64,000 bases of DNA from assembly GCA_016926695.1 (NCBI GenBank), contig JAFGOB010000170.1:7042-71041 (forward strand). The letters run 5' to 3'. The position numbers were made by a program, and so were the translations under genes. Below the pieces are notes generated by a model. It was given only the letters and a program-made list of their open reading frames with translations. It had not been told where the DNA came from and made no database searches. Positions 1 to 8,561 of the stretch are shown one piece after another; positions within the stretch are counted from its first letter, which is position 1; each line of letters begins with the position of its first letter. This DNA is from Dehalococcoidales bacterium (lineage in GTDB: Bacteria; Chloroflexota; Dehalococcoidia; Dehalococcoidales; UBA3254).

Positions 1-183
1 AGAGATGCTTTTCAGGTTGATCACTGCCTCGGGATAATCCCGCAGCACCTCGAATCTCATGGTCCCTATCAGATCAGTGCCGCCTGCTATTACCCAGGCA
101 TTCTTTCCGTGCTTTCTCAGGAGGGCGACCGCTTCTTCCACCGTTTTCGCGTCTATATGGTCATATTTTCTAATACTTTTCAT
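1..183 (-). CDS. Molybdenum hydroxylase FAD-binding (medium) subunit, partial
   Basis: This is the N-terminal end of a CoxM/XdhC-type FAD subunit. Only 61 residues lie in the window; the frame stays open to base 1, so the gene continues to the left. The AGGTDLIG loop at residues 33-40 is the segment that holds the FAD pyrophosphate in this family. The ATG at 183 has an AGGA box four bases upstream and lies 13 bases after the stop of the molybdopterin subunit, which makes it the third gene of an operon ordered Fe-S, molybdopterin, FAD. In the family this subunit passes electrons from the Fe-S subunit to an external acceptor. The family is clear, the acceptor is unknown. Confidence 0.85.
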   Translation of the reverse strand, partial: MKSIRKYDHIDAKTVEEAVALLRKHGKNAWVIAGGTDLIGTMRFEVLRDYPEAVINLKSIS

Positions 184-196
184 ATATTCCTGCCTC

Positions 197-2605
197 TTAT
201 GCCTTTCCCAGTGCTTTCAGTACCCTGTCCGGGGTCACGGGGGTTTCTTCTATCCATACTCCGATAGCGTTATGGACCGCCGGGACCAGCAGGGCCGCGG
301 CGGTAGCCGCCTTGCCGGCTTCGCTGCATCCATATAGTCCGTAGGCGCTCCAACCGCAATGCGTTTCGATAATGGGGGTCTCTATTTCCCCGACATCCAG
401 CATGGTCAAAATCGGGTAGCCGATATGGTTATCGTTGAGCCTGACTCCCGTTTGCGGGTCATAGTATATAGCCTCGGCGCCGGAAACCCCCAGGCCCTGA
501 TATGCGCCGCCGTGCAGTTGATTTTCATTAATGTCCGGATTGATCGACTGGCCGACGTCATAGGGATGGACCAGCCTGGTTACCTCAATCTGCCCTGTCT
601 CGGTATCCACCTCCACTTCGATAAAACAGGCATTCCTGGCCATGAAGAATTTCTCTTCAATTTTGGGAAGTTCGGTCGGCATATCCCCTACAAAGAAGGG
701 ACCTCCAATACTACGCATTATCCTCATATGTTTAAGGGTAACGCTTTGTACAGGCAGAGTATTTTGCGGATTGGCTTTTTCAAAAATAAGGCCGTCTTTG
801 ATGTCCAGTTCATTGATGTCTTTACCCGCGAAAGGTGAAGGGGGAGGCGGCGGAGCTCCCGGGAAACGCATTTCCGCGGGAGGTTCTTTGATAGAATACT
901 CGAGAAGCATTTTCTTCATCTTCCTGGCATTTAAGACCAGCCCGAATGAATTAATGCTGCAGCCGGAAGAGCCGCCGGGCGAACAGGCATCAAAAAAGGA
1001 ATAATCGGTAAATTCAATGTTTACATCTTCATAACGCAGCCCGATTTCGTCCGCCACGATCTGGCAATAGCTGGTCGGGGCGGATTGGCCGCAATCAGCC
1101 CGGCGGAAGACGATAGTAGCCGTACCATCAATATCCATGGTGATTCCCGGAACACTTCCCAGCATGGCGCCGGTATCCCAGCTTGTTACGGCATAAAATC
1201 CGACACCGTGCATCCTGCCGTTAGGGAGTTTCCTGGCGCCGGGAGGATGCCACTTGCTGTCCCAATCGAAGGCTTTTTTACCCGCTTCCACGACTTCTTT
1301 AAGGCTGTCCCTGAGCGGCATTCCATTGGGCTTTTTAACGTTTTCATTCAGCCAGGCCATATCATGACCCATAGACCCATCGTTGATCAACTGGACTTCT
1401 ATGGGGTCCATACCCAGTTGGGCTGCGACCCTGTTGATTACAAGATTGACGAATGTGCAGTTGGCAGCGCCGTCCTTCCAGCATGACTCGTGAGGTTTGC
1501 TCCAGAAAGCGTGGATTTCACGCACTGACACATTCGGAGTTTTCAGACTATCGACAAATTTATGATAAAGAGGAAGGCCGGTCTTTTGATATGCCACAAT
1601 TTGTATAGCCACTATGGTACCATCATTATTAAAACCTACCTTGTAATGAGCAGTCCCGGTCTCAAAACTCGTTCCTTCCCAGTTAAAGGTATAATCGTCC
1701 ACAAATTTGACCGGTCTGAGGGTTTTTTTGGCAGCGATGGCGGCATACCTTACCATATGAGCGGCGATCCCCATGGCATTGCCGCCGAACGAACCTCCGT
1801 TATAGGGGGTATGCACCTTCAACCTGGACGGTCTGGTCGGATCGCTTTTGAGTCCCGGGTCCGCCATAGAACCATGATCACCCGCGATAAACTGGCCGTG
1901 GTACCAGAACTCAAGATCATTTCCAGTCCAGCGCGCAACCATGCATCCAGGCTCGACACCGGCCCAGACATCATCATCTTTTTTGCTCTCAACAAATTCG
2001 ACTATATTCTCGGATTCTGCAAAGCCCTTTTCCACATCGCCCTGGTTAAATATGACCGTATCCCGCCAGATATTGTTTTTAGAATTGATCTCGGGGTGCA
2101 GTAAATGAGCATCCGGGCTGGCGGCTTCCTCGGGATCAAGGATAAAGGGCAATTGCTCCCATTCGATGCCCTTGCCGATCAATCTCAGCGCTTCGTCGCA
2201 AATCTCTTCGCTTTCGGCAATAACCATGGCGCCGACTCTGGAACCCTGGGAATCGGCCGTATCGGGTAAAATGGAGTCCCTGAACCAGCACCAGAAGGAA
2301 GTACCTCTGCGCGATATGAAGGGATCTTCTAACTCGGCATCCTGATCGTCGTACCTGATTACCGCCCATACTCCGGGCAAAGACCCGGCTTTGCCGCTGT
2401 CCATACTCTTGATTCTGGCATGAGCGTAAGGAGAGCGGTATACTTTCACATACAGCATCCCCGGCAGGTATACATCATTGGTATAGACCGCCCTGCCGGT
2501 TACCTTCTCAGCGGCCTCTTTGGGACGCAGGCCGCGCCTGCCGATACAACCGCCTTCAGGCGGCCTCCACAACCATATCCTGTTGTCTTTTTGTTGTTCT
2601 GTCAT
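197..2605 (-). CDS. Molybdenum hydroxylase, molybdopterin-binding large subunit (CoxL/XdhA family)
   Basis: Catalytic subunit, 802 residues, the usual length for the xanthine dehydrogenase/CO dehydrogenase/4-hydroxybenzoyl-CoA reductase family. It has the N-terminal a/b hammerhead domain (about residues 20-130, KVTGRAVYTNDVYLPGMLY), a GGSFGG pterin-contact loop, and a C-terminal SEAGK segment whose Glu762 sits where the family has its catalytic glutamate. The loop normally reading like YRGxGxPE is replaced by SCWKDGAANCTFV, so the pocket is divergent and no substrate can be assigned; the CoxL-type Cys loop is not recognisable either. The start ATG lies one base after the stop of the Fe-S subunit, implying translational coupling. 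Neighbouring importer genes suggest that an imported organic compound is hydroxylated. Confidence 0.85.
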   Translation of the reverse strand: MTEQQKDNRIWLWRPPEGGCIGRRGLRPKEAAEKVTGRAVYTNDVYLPGMLYVKVYRSPYAHARIKSMDSGKAGSLPGVWAVIRYDDQDAELEDPFISRRGTSFWCWFRDSILPDTADSQGSRVGAMVIAESEEICDEALRLIGKGIEWEQLPFILDPEEAASPDAHLLHPEINSKNNIWRDTVIFNQGDVEKGFAESENIVEFVESKKDDDVWAGVEPGCMVARWTGNDLEFWYHGQFIAGDHGSMADPGLKSDPTRPSRLKVHTPYNGGSFGGNAMGIAAHMVRYAAIAAKKTLRPVKFVDDYTFNWEGTSFETGTAHYKVGFNNDGTIVAIQIVAYQKTGLPLYHKFVDSLKTPNVSVREIHAFWSKPHESCWKDGAANCTFVNLVINRVAAQLGMDPIEVQLINDGSMGHDMAWLNENVKKPNGMPLRDSLKEVVEAGKKAFDWDSKWHPPGARKLPNGRMHGVGFYAVTSWDTGAMLGSVPGITMDIDGTATIVFRRADCGQSAPTSYCQIVADEIGLRYEDVNIEFTDYSFFDACSPGGSSGCSINSFGLVLNARKMKKMLLEYSIKEPPAEMRFPGAPPPPPSPFAGKDINELDIKDGLIFEKANPQNTLPVQSVTLKHMRIMRSIGGPFFVGDMPTELPKIEEKFFMARNACFIEVEVDTETGQIEVTRLVHPYDVGQSINPDINENQLHGGAYQGLGVSGAEAIYYDPQTGVRLNDNHIGYPILTMLDVGEIETPIIETHCGWSAYGLYGCSEAGKAATAAALLVPAVHNAIGVWIEETPVTPDRVLKALGKA

Positions 2606-2606
2606 C

Positions 2607-3113
2607 TCATTTACCAGCCTTAATCATCCTGGCTGCCGTTTGAACAGCCTTAATATGCGCATCATAGCTGCCGCAGCGGCACAAATTCCCGCTGAGCGCC
2701 TCTTTTATCTCTTCTACGGTGGGATCGGGATTGCGGTCCAGCAAAGCCTTGGCTGTCACCACGAAGCCGGGCGTACAATAGCCGCACTGAGCGGCCCAGC
2801 TCATGATATAGGCCTCTATAAGAGGGTGTCCGGAGTCGGCAATGCCCTCAGCCGTTTCTATTACAGCACCGCTGCATTCCACTCCCAGCACCATGCAGGA
2901 CAGCACAGGCCGTCTGTCCATAAGGACGGTACAGGAGCCGCAGGCCCCGTAACCGCTGCAAAAGTCCTTAACAGAGGTCAGTCCCAGCTTCTTACGCAGG
3001 ACATCGCGCAGAGTCCAATTATCAGGGACATCCAGCTCATATCTTCTTCCATTGACAGTGAGTTCCACTATCACGTCACGGGACTGTTTTTCCATTATTG
3101 TTGATTCAGTCAT
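2607..3113 (-). CDS. Molybdenum hydroxylase [2Fe-2S] small subunit (CoxS family)
   Basis: Electron-transfer subunit with two [2Fe-2S] clusters, 168 residues from the chosen start. The N-terminal plant-ferredoxin domain has C52, C58, C61 and C73 (FCSGYGACGSC); the helical C-terminal domain carries CGYCTPG and the CRCG pair. The ATG at 3113 is preceded by AAGGA with seven bases spacing; an upstream in-frame ATG at 3152 has no ribosome-binding site. Electrons normally flow from the molybdopterin in the large subunit through these clusters to FAD in the medium subunit. It lies 163 bases downstream of the dppC-like permease on the same strand, so it may be transcribed with the importer. Confidence 0.9.
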   Translation of the reverse strand: MTESTIMEKQSRDVIVELTVNGRRYELDVPDNWTLRDVLRKKLGLTSVKDFCSGYGACGSCTVLMDRRPVLSCMVLGVECSGAVIETAEGIADSGHPLIEAYIMSWAAQCGYCTPGFVVTAKALLDRNPDPTVEEIKEALSGNLCRCGSYDAHIKAVQTAARMIKAGK

Positions 3114-3276
3114 TTTTATATCCTTATCCAAAAACATCCGGGATAGAGGCAACAGGTATATACTTTATGAATAGTTATGTTTGCCGGTAAACTGATGCAA
3201 TAACATAGGGCCACCGGCTCGAAGAGCGAGACGACGGTGCTGATATCTACAGTATAATATCCTGTAGAATTTGCGT

Positions 3277-4197
3277 TTACAAAGCTCCCCGCAGCCGGGG
3301 ATCAAGGGCGTCACGGAGTCCGTCGCCCACCATGTTGAAGCTAAACACTACCAGCATAATGGCGCCTCCCGGTACAAAAGAGAGCAGCGGCGCCCGCGTC
3401 AAATAATCGCGCCCGTCGTTTACCATGCTGCCCCAGGCCGCTGTAGGGGCTTCGATACCGATGCCGAGGAAGCTCAGGCCGGCTTCCGCAAGGATGGTTG
3501 AACCCAGCATCATCGTCATGATGACAATAAAAGGCGGGAAAGAATTGATGACGACATGTCGCAGCATGATACGCCTGTCTGATGCCCCAATGGCTTTTCC
3601 AGCCGCAATATAGTCATTTTCTTTGATCGCCAATACCTGGGCGCACATCACCCTGCAATATATCGGTACCAGGCCGACGGTAAGAGCTATGATGACGTTG
3701 GTGATTCCACCACCCAGCAGGGCGGCGATAACCATTGCCAGCAATAACATGGGGAAAGACATCAGTGCATCGATACAGCGCATAATAATATTGTTTGGCC
3801 AGGCCCCGTAGTAGCCGGCAATAAGGCCCAGAGTCATACCGATCACCGCTGCCAGAATTACCACGATCAGTCCGACCATCAAGGAGACTCGTGCTCCGTA
3901 AATCAGACGGCTGAGGGTATCTCTGCCAAGCTGATCGGTCCCCAGCCAGTGCGCCTGGCTGGGACCTTCCAGGATTTTGCCTGTTCCCAGTTCATAAGGA
4001 TCATAAACGGCCAGTACAGGGGCCAGAATAGCCACCAGAATAGTGATGAGTATTATCACCATACCGAATATTACCAGCCCCCTGCTGAAGAACACACGCC
4101 TGAAGCGCTGCCATTCACTTACCCGCGGAGCTATTGTTTCCTCTTTGATTTCAATATTCTGTAAGCTGTTTCCTGCCATATCTACTTCATCATCCAT
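3277..4197 (-). CDS. ABC transporter permease, oligopeptide/nickel type (DppC family)
   Basis: Inner-membrane permease of about 306 residues with the OppC/DppC layout: a cytoplasmic N-terminus, a first membrane helix at about 30-55, the HWLGTDQLGRD segment, and a cluster of helices ending in DALDPRLRGAL. The EAA-type coupling loop reads IAAGKAIGASDRRIMLRH. The ATG at 4197 overlaps the end of the dppB-like gene by eight bases (ATGGATGA), a typical coupled start; a start at 4236 would overlap much more. No ATPase gene lies in the operon here, so the DppD/F partners must be elsewhere or shared. Confidence 0.88.
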   Translation of the reverse strand: MDDEVDMAGNSLQNIEIKEETIAPRVSEWQRFRRVFFSRGLVIFGMVIILITILVAILAPVLAVYDPYELGTGKILEGPSQAHWLGTDQLGRDTLSRLIYGARVSLMVGLIVVILAAVIGMTLGLIAGYYGAWPNNIIMRCIDALMSFPMLLLAMVIAALLGGGITNVIIALTVGLVPIYCRVMCAQVLAIKENDYIAAGKAIGASDRRIMLRHVVINSFPPFIVIMTMMLGSTILAEAGLSFLGIGIEAPTAAWGSMVNDGRDYLTRAPLLSFVPGGAIMLVVFSFNMVGDGLRDALDPRLRGAL

Positions 4198-5146
4198 ATC
4201 GAATTCTGGGATCCAGCCAGCCATATAAAAGGTCAACTGCCAGATTGGCCAGCAGTGTTGTAGCAGCGATTATAAGAATAAAAGCCTGTATATAGGGATA
4301 GTCCTGGTTGACCACCGAGGTGATGGCCAGTCTGCCCATTCCCGGTATGGCGAATACAGTTTCAACCAGTACCGAACCGCCCAGAACATTGCTTATTCCT
4401 GCTCCTAAAAGGGTTACTACCGGGATAAGTCCATTTTTAAGGGCATGTCTCATAACTATTACCCGTTCCGTAAGACCTTTGGCCCAGGCTGTACGGATAT
4501 AGTCCTGGTGCATAACCTCCAGCATAGCCGAGCGAGTCTGTCGTGCGTTTCCAGCGATAGGAAATAGAGCAAGGCAAATGACCGGCATTATCATCTGTTT
4601 GGTATTCATCCAGAAGTCATCGAAAGGGGAGGTATATCCCCTCACCGGCAACCAGTCCAGGTACACACTGAATACGGACAACATCAAGACGCCCAGCCAG
4701 AAGACCGGGATGGTAATACCCAGGTTAGCCAGAAAGGTAACCACGGTATCCAGCCATGTTCCTCTTTTAACCGCGCTGATTACTCCCAGTAAAACTCCAA
4801 TCACGGTACCAAGAATAAAGGACACTATTCCCAGATGGAAAGTAATCGGGAGACGGTGAAGTATTTCGTTTATCACCGGCGTACTCTGAAGGATGGATAC
4901 TCCCAGGTCTCCATGTAGAAGAGCCCAAAGCCAATCGCCGTACTGGACGATAATAGGTTTGTCCAGCCCGTATTCATGCCTGAGCGCATCTATTTCCTCT
5001 GAAGTAAAACTGGCCTGATCACTCATAGTGACCAGCATACGAATTGGATCACCCGGCAGTAGACGCATGGCGAAAAAGACTATGGCTGTGACCAGGATGA
5101 GAACAACCAGAGCCAGTAACAATCTTCTAACAATATACGTCGTCAT
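4190..5146 (-). CDS. ABC transporter permease, oligopeptide/nickel type (DppB family)
   Basis: Partner permease, 318 residues, with the classic N-terminus (YIVRRLLLALVVLILVTAIVFF), the LLPGDP segment, six predicted membrane helices and the coupling loop around RTAWAKGLTERVIVMRHALKN. It ends DPRIRYG, as DppB proteins do. It lies 147 bases downstream of the binding-protein gene, with a 36-bp palindrome between them. The start ATG at 5146 has no strong Shine-Dalgarno box. The ligand cannot be inferred from the permease; family members carry peptides, nickel, sugars or small organic compounds. Confidence 0.88.
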   Translation of the reverse strand: MTTYIVRRLLLALVVLILVTAIVFFAMRLLPGDPIRMLVTMSDQASFTSEEIDALRHEYGLDKPIIVQYGDWLWALLHGDLGVSILQSTPVINEILHRLPITFHLGIVSFILGTVIGVLLGVISAVKRGTWLDTVVTFLANLGITIPVFWLGVLMLSVFSVYLDWLPVRGYTSPFDDFWMNTKQMIMPVICLALFPIAGNARQTRSAMLEVMHQDYIRTAWAKGLTERVIVMRHALKNGLIPVVTLLGAGISNVLGGSVLVETVFAIPGMGRLAITSVVNQDYPYIQAFILIIAATTLLANLAVDLLYGWLDPRIRYG

Positions 5147-5252
5147 AGCTAATACACAGCCTCAAATATTCTATTACTGAGGAGCTGCCAGGTTGTGAAA
5201 GGATAGAATAAATCAAAGGAACCGGGATTCTTCACAATCCAGGGCATGGTAT

Positions 5253-5288
5253 CAGGCAGCAGGCCGGCCCGGGCCGGCCTGCTGCCTG
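5253..5288. repeat. Perfect 36-bp palindrome between binding-protein and permease genes
   Basis: Two 18-base arms (left arm CAGGCAGC plus AGGCCGGCCC at 5253-5270, right arm its exact reverse complement at 5271-5288) meet with no spacer. It starts six bases after the stop of the substrate-binding-protein gene. There is no T-run after it on the minus strand, so it looks like an intercistronic hairpin that protects or partly terminates the upstream message, as is known for binding-protein operons where the lipoprotein is made in excess of the permeases. Confidence 0.75.
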
Positions 5289-5293
5289 TAATA

Positions 5294-6925
5294 CTATTTA
5301 TCCAACCAGACGTTTTCCCATTCATAAGCCCAGAAATAGGCATTGCGGTCGCCGAGTCTTCCGCCTTTAACATAGGAACGGTAAACAAAGCACTGACCGC
5401 ATTCAATTACCGGTACGACCGAAACGTTGTCATAAAGCACGCGGGCTGCTTTCATGGTTAATCCAGCATCATATTCAGTAGAGGTGGAGGATGCTGTGAT
5501 GGCTTCCACCCAATCCGGGCGGGCCTTGTTCATGCTCAAGAAAAACTCCGCGCCGGGTGCGAAATCCTGGACAAAGGACTGGTTCATGTTGCCATAGGCA
5601 GGCAGGGTATCGCCAATGATAGCGTTTTTCCAGGTTCCCGTATTGCGGTATTCATTATATCTAGCCGCTTCCAGGAATTTCAAATCGGTCTTTATTCCCG
5701 CTTTAGTCAATTGGGCCTGTAAAGATACCCAGATGTCCTTGTTTAAAAAGGTAGGATTAGGTAAAAGCTCGGTGGAGAATCCATCGGGATATCCGGCTTC
5801 AGCCAGCAGTTGTTTGGATTTTTCGGGGTTATATTCTCTTCCTACATAGGAAGGATCATAAGAGGTGCTGATGCGTGTAGGGAGCTGGTAACAGGGCTCA
5901 AGGTATCCGTATCCGAGGTTTTCAGCCAGCCATTCACGGTCAATGGCATGGTCAACCGCTTCACGCACTTTCTTATCATAAAATGGTGAATCCTCGTTCA
6001 GGTCATCAAAAATTATGAAAGTTGTTGCCTGGGGTTGAGCGAACATCTCGACGCCGTCTATTTCGGCGTAATCGGCTGTCTCTTTACCAAGAGCAACCAT
6101 GGTGATATCCACCTCTCCCTTCTGCATAGCTGCTTTTCGGGTAACAAGATCGGGAACATAGATGATTTCTACTTCGTCCAGGTAAGGCAGACCCTCATTC
6201 CAGTAGTCGGGATTCCTCTCGAGGGTCATATGATCATCCGGGACAAATTCTACAAACCTGAAAGGTCCGGTGCCTACCGGGTTCAATTTGGCCCAATCAA
6301 TGCCGTTCTTTTCAACTGCTGCCTGGGAGACGAAGCAATTGCCATCGAAAACCGGCAAGATCGTACTGCGCCATGTAGCCAGCTTGATTTTAACCGTATA
6401 GTCGTCAATTATCTCAACAGACTTCCAGTCAGCCCTCTTTTTGGCTTCGATCATAGCATCAAAGTTGAACTTGACGGCCTGGGCATTGAAGGGCGAACCA
6501 TCATGGAACTTGACATCATTTCTGAGGTGAAAGGTGATGGACGGTTCATTCGTATCGATATCCCAGGATGAGGCCAGTGACGGGGTAACAGTTCCATCCC
6601 ACCAGGCTTTTACCAGGCTGTCATACAGGTAATACTGGGGTACCATGGTGAAAGTGGCCGCAGGCCAGCCGATATTGCCTGCCGGACTGTTGTTGGCCAT
6701 ATATACCATCTTGCCTCCATATTTTGGCTGGCCGCTGGCAGGCTTCTGTGCCGGGGGTTGGGTCTGAGATGCAGCCTGTGTTGCAGCCTGCGTTGCAGCC
6801 GGTGGTGCAGCCTGTGTAGTTGCCGGAGCCGCAGACGGAGCAGTAGTTTGATCGCCGCAGGCGGTGAAAAGCGATGCAGCCAGTAACATAACAACCAGAA
6901 AAACGCCGAGAAAAACTTTATACAT
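5294..6925 (-). CDS. ABC transporter substrate-binding lipoprotein (SBP_bac_5 family)
   Basis: Extracellular ligand-binding protein, 543 residues. The signal peptide ends in LFTAC, so Cys23 should be lipidated. An Ala/Gln/Thr/Pro-rich linker (about 30-70) is followed by the family-5 fold, including the YDSLVKAWWDGTVTPSLASSW and KVKFHDGSPFNAQAVKFNFD-like segments. The ATG at 6925 has GGAGGA seven bases upstream and is preferred to the one at 6940. It is the first importer gene; a strong promoter lies at 7041-7069. Family 5 binds peptides, nickel, opines or other small molecules. Its position ahead of a molybdenum hydroxylase suggests a non-peptide organic ligand, which is inference. Confidence 0.9.
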   Translation of the reverse strand: MYKVFLGVFLVVMLLAASLFTACGDQTTAPSAAPATTQAAPPAATQAATQAASQTQPPAQKPASGQPKYGGKMVYMANNSPAGNIGWPAATFTMVPQYYLYDSLVKAWWDGTVTPSLASSWDIDTNEPSITFHLRNDVKFHDGSPFNAQAVKFNFDAMIEAKKRADWKSVEIIDDYTVKIKLATWRSTILPVFDGNCFVSQAAVEKNGIDWAKLNPVGTGPFRFVEFVPDDHMTLERNPDYWNEGLPYLDEVEIIYVPDLVTRKAAMQKGEVDITMVALGKETADYAEIDGVEMFAQPQATTFIIFDDLNEDSPFYDKKVREAVDHAIDREWLAENLGYGYLEPCYQLPTRISTSYDPSYVGREYNPEKSKQLLAEAGYPDGFSTELLPNPTFLNKDIWVSLQAQLTKAGIKTDLKFLEAARYNEYRNTGTWKNAIIGDTLPAYGNMNQSFVQDFAPGAEFFLSMNKARPDWVEAITASSTSTEYDAGLTMKAARVLYDNVSVVPVIECGQCFVYRSYVKGGRLGDRNAYFWAYEWENVWLDK

Positions 6926-7379
6926 CAAATATTCCTCCATAAAATTTTCTGCAGTCTCGTAATGTTTTTTACCCAGTAGAAATCAATCAGTAACGATGCT
7001 TCTTGCTGTCATCATTAAAAGACAGGAATTGCTTTTTACAATTAAACATTATTAATGGTCCATGGTCAAGACATACCTCCTTATATAATGTAGTCTTATA
7101 CATAAAATCCCTCACTATTTTTTCGGGCATGTGTCCCGGATTGACAAGCTTTTTCTCTCGCAACAATAAAGCGCTCTGATATACAAAAAGGATGCGGATG
7201 CATGAGAGAGAACAAGCTAATAAATCCCAGTCCCGAGTCTATCATAAAGCGGACTTTCCGGGAGCGTCCAGAGATAATACTTTCTCTCCTCCCCATGAAT
7301 ACCTGCTTTTCCGACAAGACTGATAGCGCCTTTATGTATTATCCTTCTGATATATTTTGTTAAAAAGTGATAATTGTAT
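6926..7379. other. Intergenic region, 454 bases, no gene seen
   Basis: This stretch separates the Fe-S protein gene from the importer operon, both on the minus strand. It holds the promoter listed at 7041-7069. A 73-codon minus-strand reading frame at 7096-7317 has a TTG start, no ribosome-binding site and no recognisable composition, so it was not called. No terminator hairpin was found downstream of the Fe-S gene. Confidence 0.6.
7041..7069 (-). promoter_or_regulatory. Sigma-70-type promoter for the importer operon
   Basis: On the minus strand TTGACC (7069-7064) is followed after exactly 17 bases by TTTAAT (7046-7041). Transcription would start near 7034, leaving a leader of about 110 bases before the binding-protein ATG. 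Confidence 0.6.
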
Positions 7380-8255
7380 TCAGGCCAGACTGGAAACAGT
7401 CTTCTGCCACTCTTTGCCGCCTACCGGACAATAAGCCAGACACTTGGCACAGAAATAACCTGCTCCAAGAGCGGCTACGACATCCATTTTGGCAAAGGGT
7501 GCAATCTTTTCACGGGCCTTCTGAATTTCTTCAGGCGTCGGATCAAGGGGTAACTCCTGATCAACGTGACCGAGGGTTTTTTTAGTCAGGGCTTCAGTAG
7601 AGATGCGGCATCTATCGGGATATATGTAGCCATACTCATAGGTACGATCGCCGATAACTACTTTATTGGTTTTAACGGGGTCGATGGCGTGTGAAGGACA
7701 AATCTTGACGCACACATCACATTTCTCCATATCGCAGATCGGAGGTCCGCTATACAGAGGATCCGGATCGAGATCAGCCCTGGTTATCACGCTTACTGCC
7801 CTGATCCTGGGTCCCCAGTCCGGAGTTAAAACAATATGGTTTCTACCCAGCTCGCCGATACCGGCAGCTACCATGGCATGCCTGTGGCTGAACGGAGCGC
7901 CGCCGCTACCGGGGCCTGACGGCATCGGGGCAGAAATATGGCCTCTTCTTTCCAGAAATCTGGCAATCCTGTAAGAGGCGAAATTCAAATGGGTATTCGG
8001 TGTGAACATGTGGCCGTGGGTTCCGTAGATACAAAGCATATACCTGTTCCCATCTTCATGAGCCCTGAAAATGGATTGAACGGTTCCTATACCCAATCTG
8101 ACCGCCATAACAACAACATTTTTTGCTCCGGGCAGTAAGTCCGCCGGCCGGTGTCCCTCAGGCGCTCCCGCCAGCCTTTCTACAGGACTGACTCCGATGT
8201 AGTCAACTTCGACCACATCTTTTGCGTATCTCTTAAGTTCTTCCGTCAAGCTCAT
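7380..8255 (-). CDS. 4Fe-4S protein related to epoxyqueuosine reductase / reductive dehalogenase catalytic domain
   Basis: 291 residues. The segment GIGELGRNHIVLTPDWGPRIRAVSVIT matches the cobalamin-proximal core shared by QueG and reductive dehalogenases (AGLGxxGRNxxxITPxxGPRxR). It is followed by a ferredoxin-like motif CDMEKCDVCVKICP and a second partial set CAKCLAYCP, with an additional Cys at YPDRC. No Tat signal and no B-subunit gene are present, so it is not a standard respiratory dehalogenase; it is also short for QueG (about 340-380) and lacks the C-terminal HEAT-like part. The ATG at 8255 has AAGGA eight bases upstream; a TTG at 8273 is an alternative. It faces the GntR gene across a shared promoter region and is probably regulated by it. 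Confidence 0.7.
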   Translation of the reverse strand: MSLTEELKRYAKDVVEVDYIGVSPVERLAGAPEGHRPADLLPGAKNVVVMAVRLGIGTVQSIFRAHEDGNRYMLCIYGTHGHMFTPNTHLNFASYRIARFLERRGHISAPMPSGPGSGGAPFSHRHAMVAAGIGELGRNHIVLTPDWGPRIRAVSVITRADLDPDPLYSGPPICDMEKCDVCVKICPSHAIDPVKTNKVVIGDRTYEYGYIYPDRCRISTEALTKKTLGHVDQELPLDPTPEEIQKAREKIAPFAKMDVVAALGAGYFCAKCLAYCPVGGKEWQKTVSSLA

Positions 8256-8393
8256 CAAATCGTTCCTTTCCAAATGATATTTTTTGATTAAAATACCCTA
8301 CCATATCGTTATGCGTAATAGATAATCGAAATACAGAAAAATATAACAAAACAGCACTTTTCAGGTTTAAAGGTACGTTAATTAACATACAAA

Positions 8394-8417
8394 ATAGTAT
8401 ACCAAATTGTATACTAT
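8394..8417. promoter_or_regulatory. Paired GTATAC operator, probable GntR/FCD binding site
   Basis: ATAGTATAC (8394-8402) and GTATACTAT (8409-8417) are exact inverted copies around the six bases CAAATT. Each arm contains a GTATAC core, so two sites like ATTGTATACT lie 12 bases apart. Similar NTNGTATACNAN sequences are known operators of FCD-type GntR regulators. The site lies 138 bases from the Fe-S gene and 145 bases from the gntR start, in the divergent intergenic region. Confidence 0.65.
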
Positions 8418-8561
8418 CGAAGGATGTTATCATAATTAATCAGGTTTGTCAACGATCCCGGCAAGCCTGTTTTCAAGCAAAATTGACACGTTATGATGCC
8501 GGTGATAATATAAACATAATGTATAAAAATTATCTATTTGTAAAAAATATAAGCTGAAAAT

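Noticed and set aside
6770..6840. Short tandem GCAGCCTG-like repeat
   Set aside because: It encodes the Ala/Gln/Thr-rich linker of the binding lipoprotein, a common low-complexity feature, not a mobile repeat.
7096..7317. 73-codon minus-strand frame upstream of the importer operon
   Set aside because: TTG start, no ribosome-binding site, no recognisable composition, and it overlies the promoter region.
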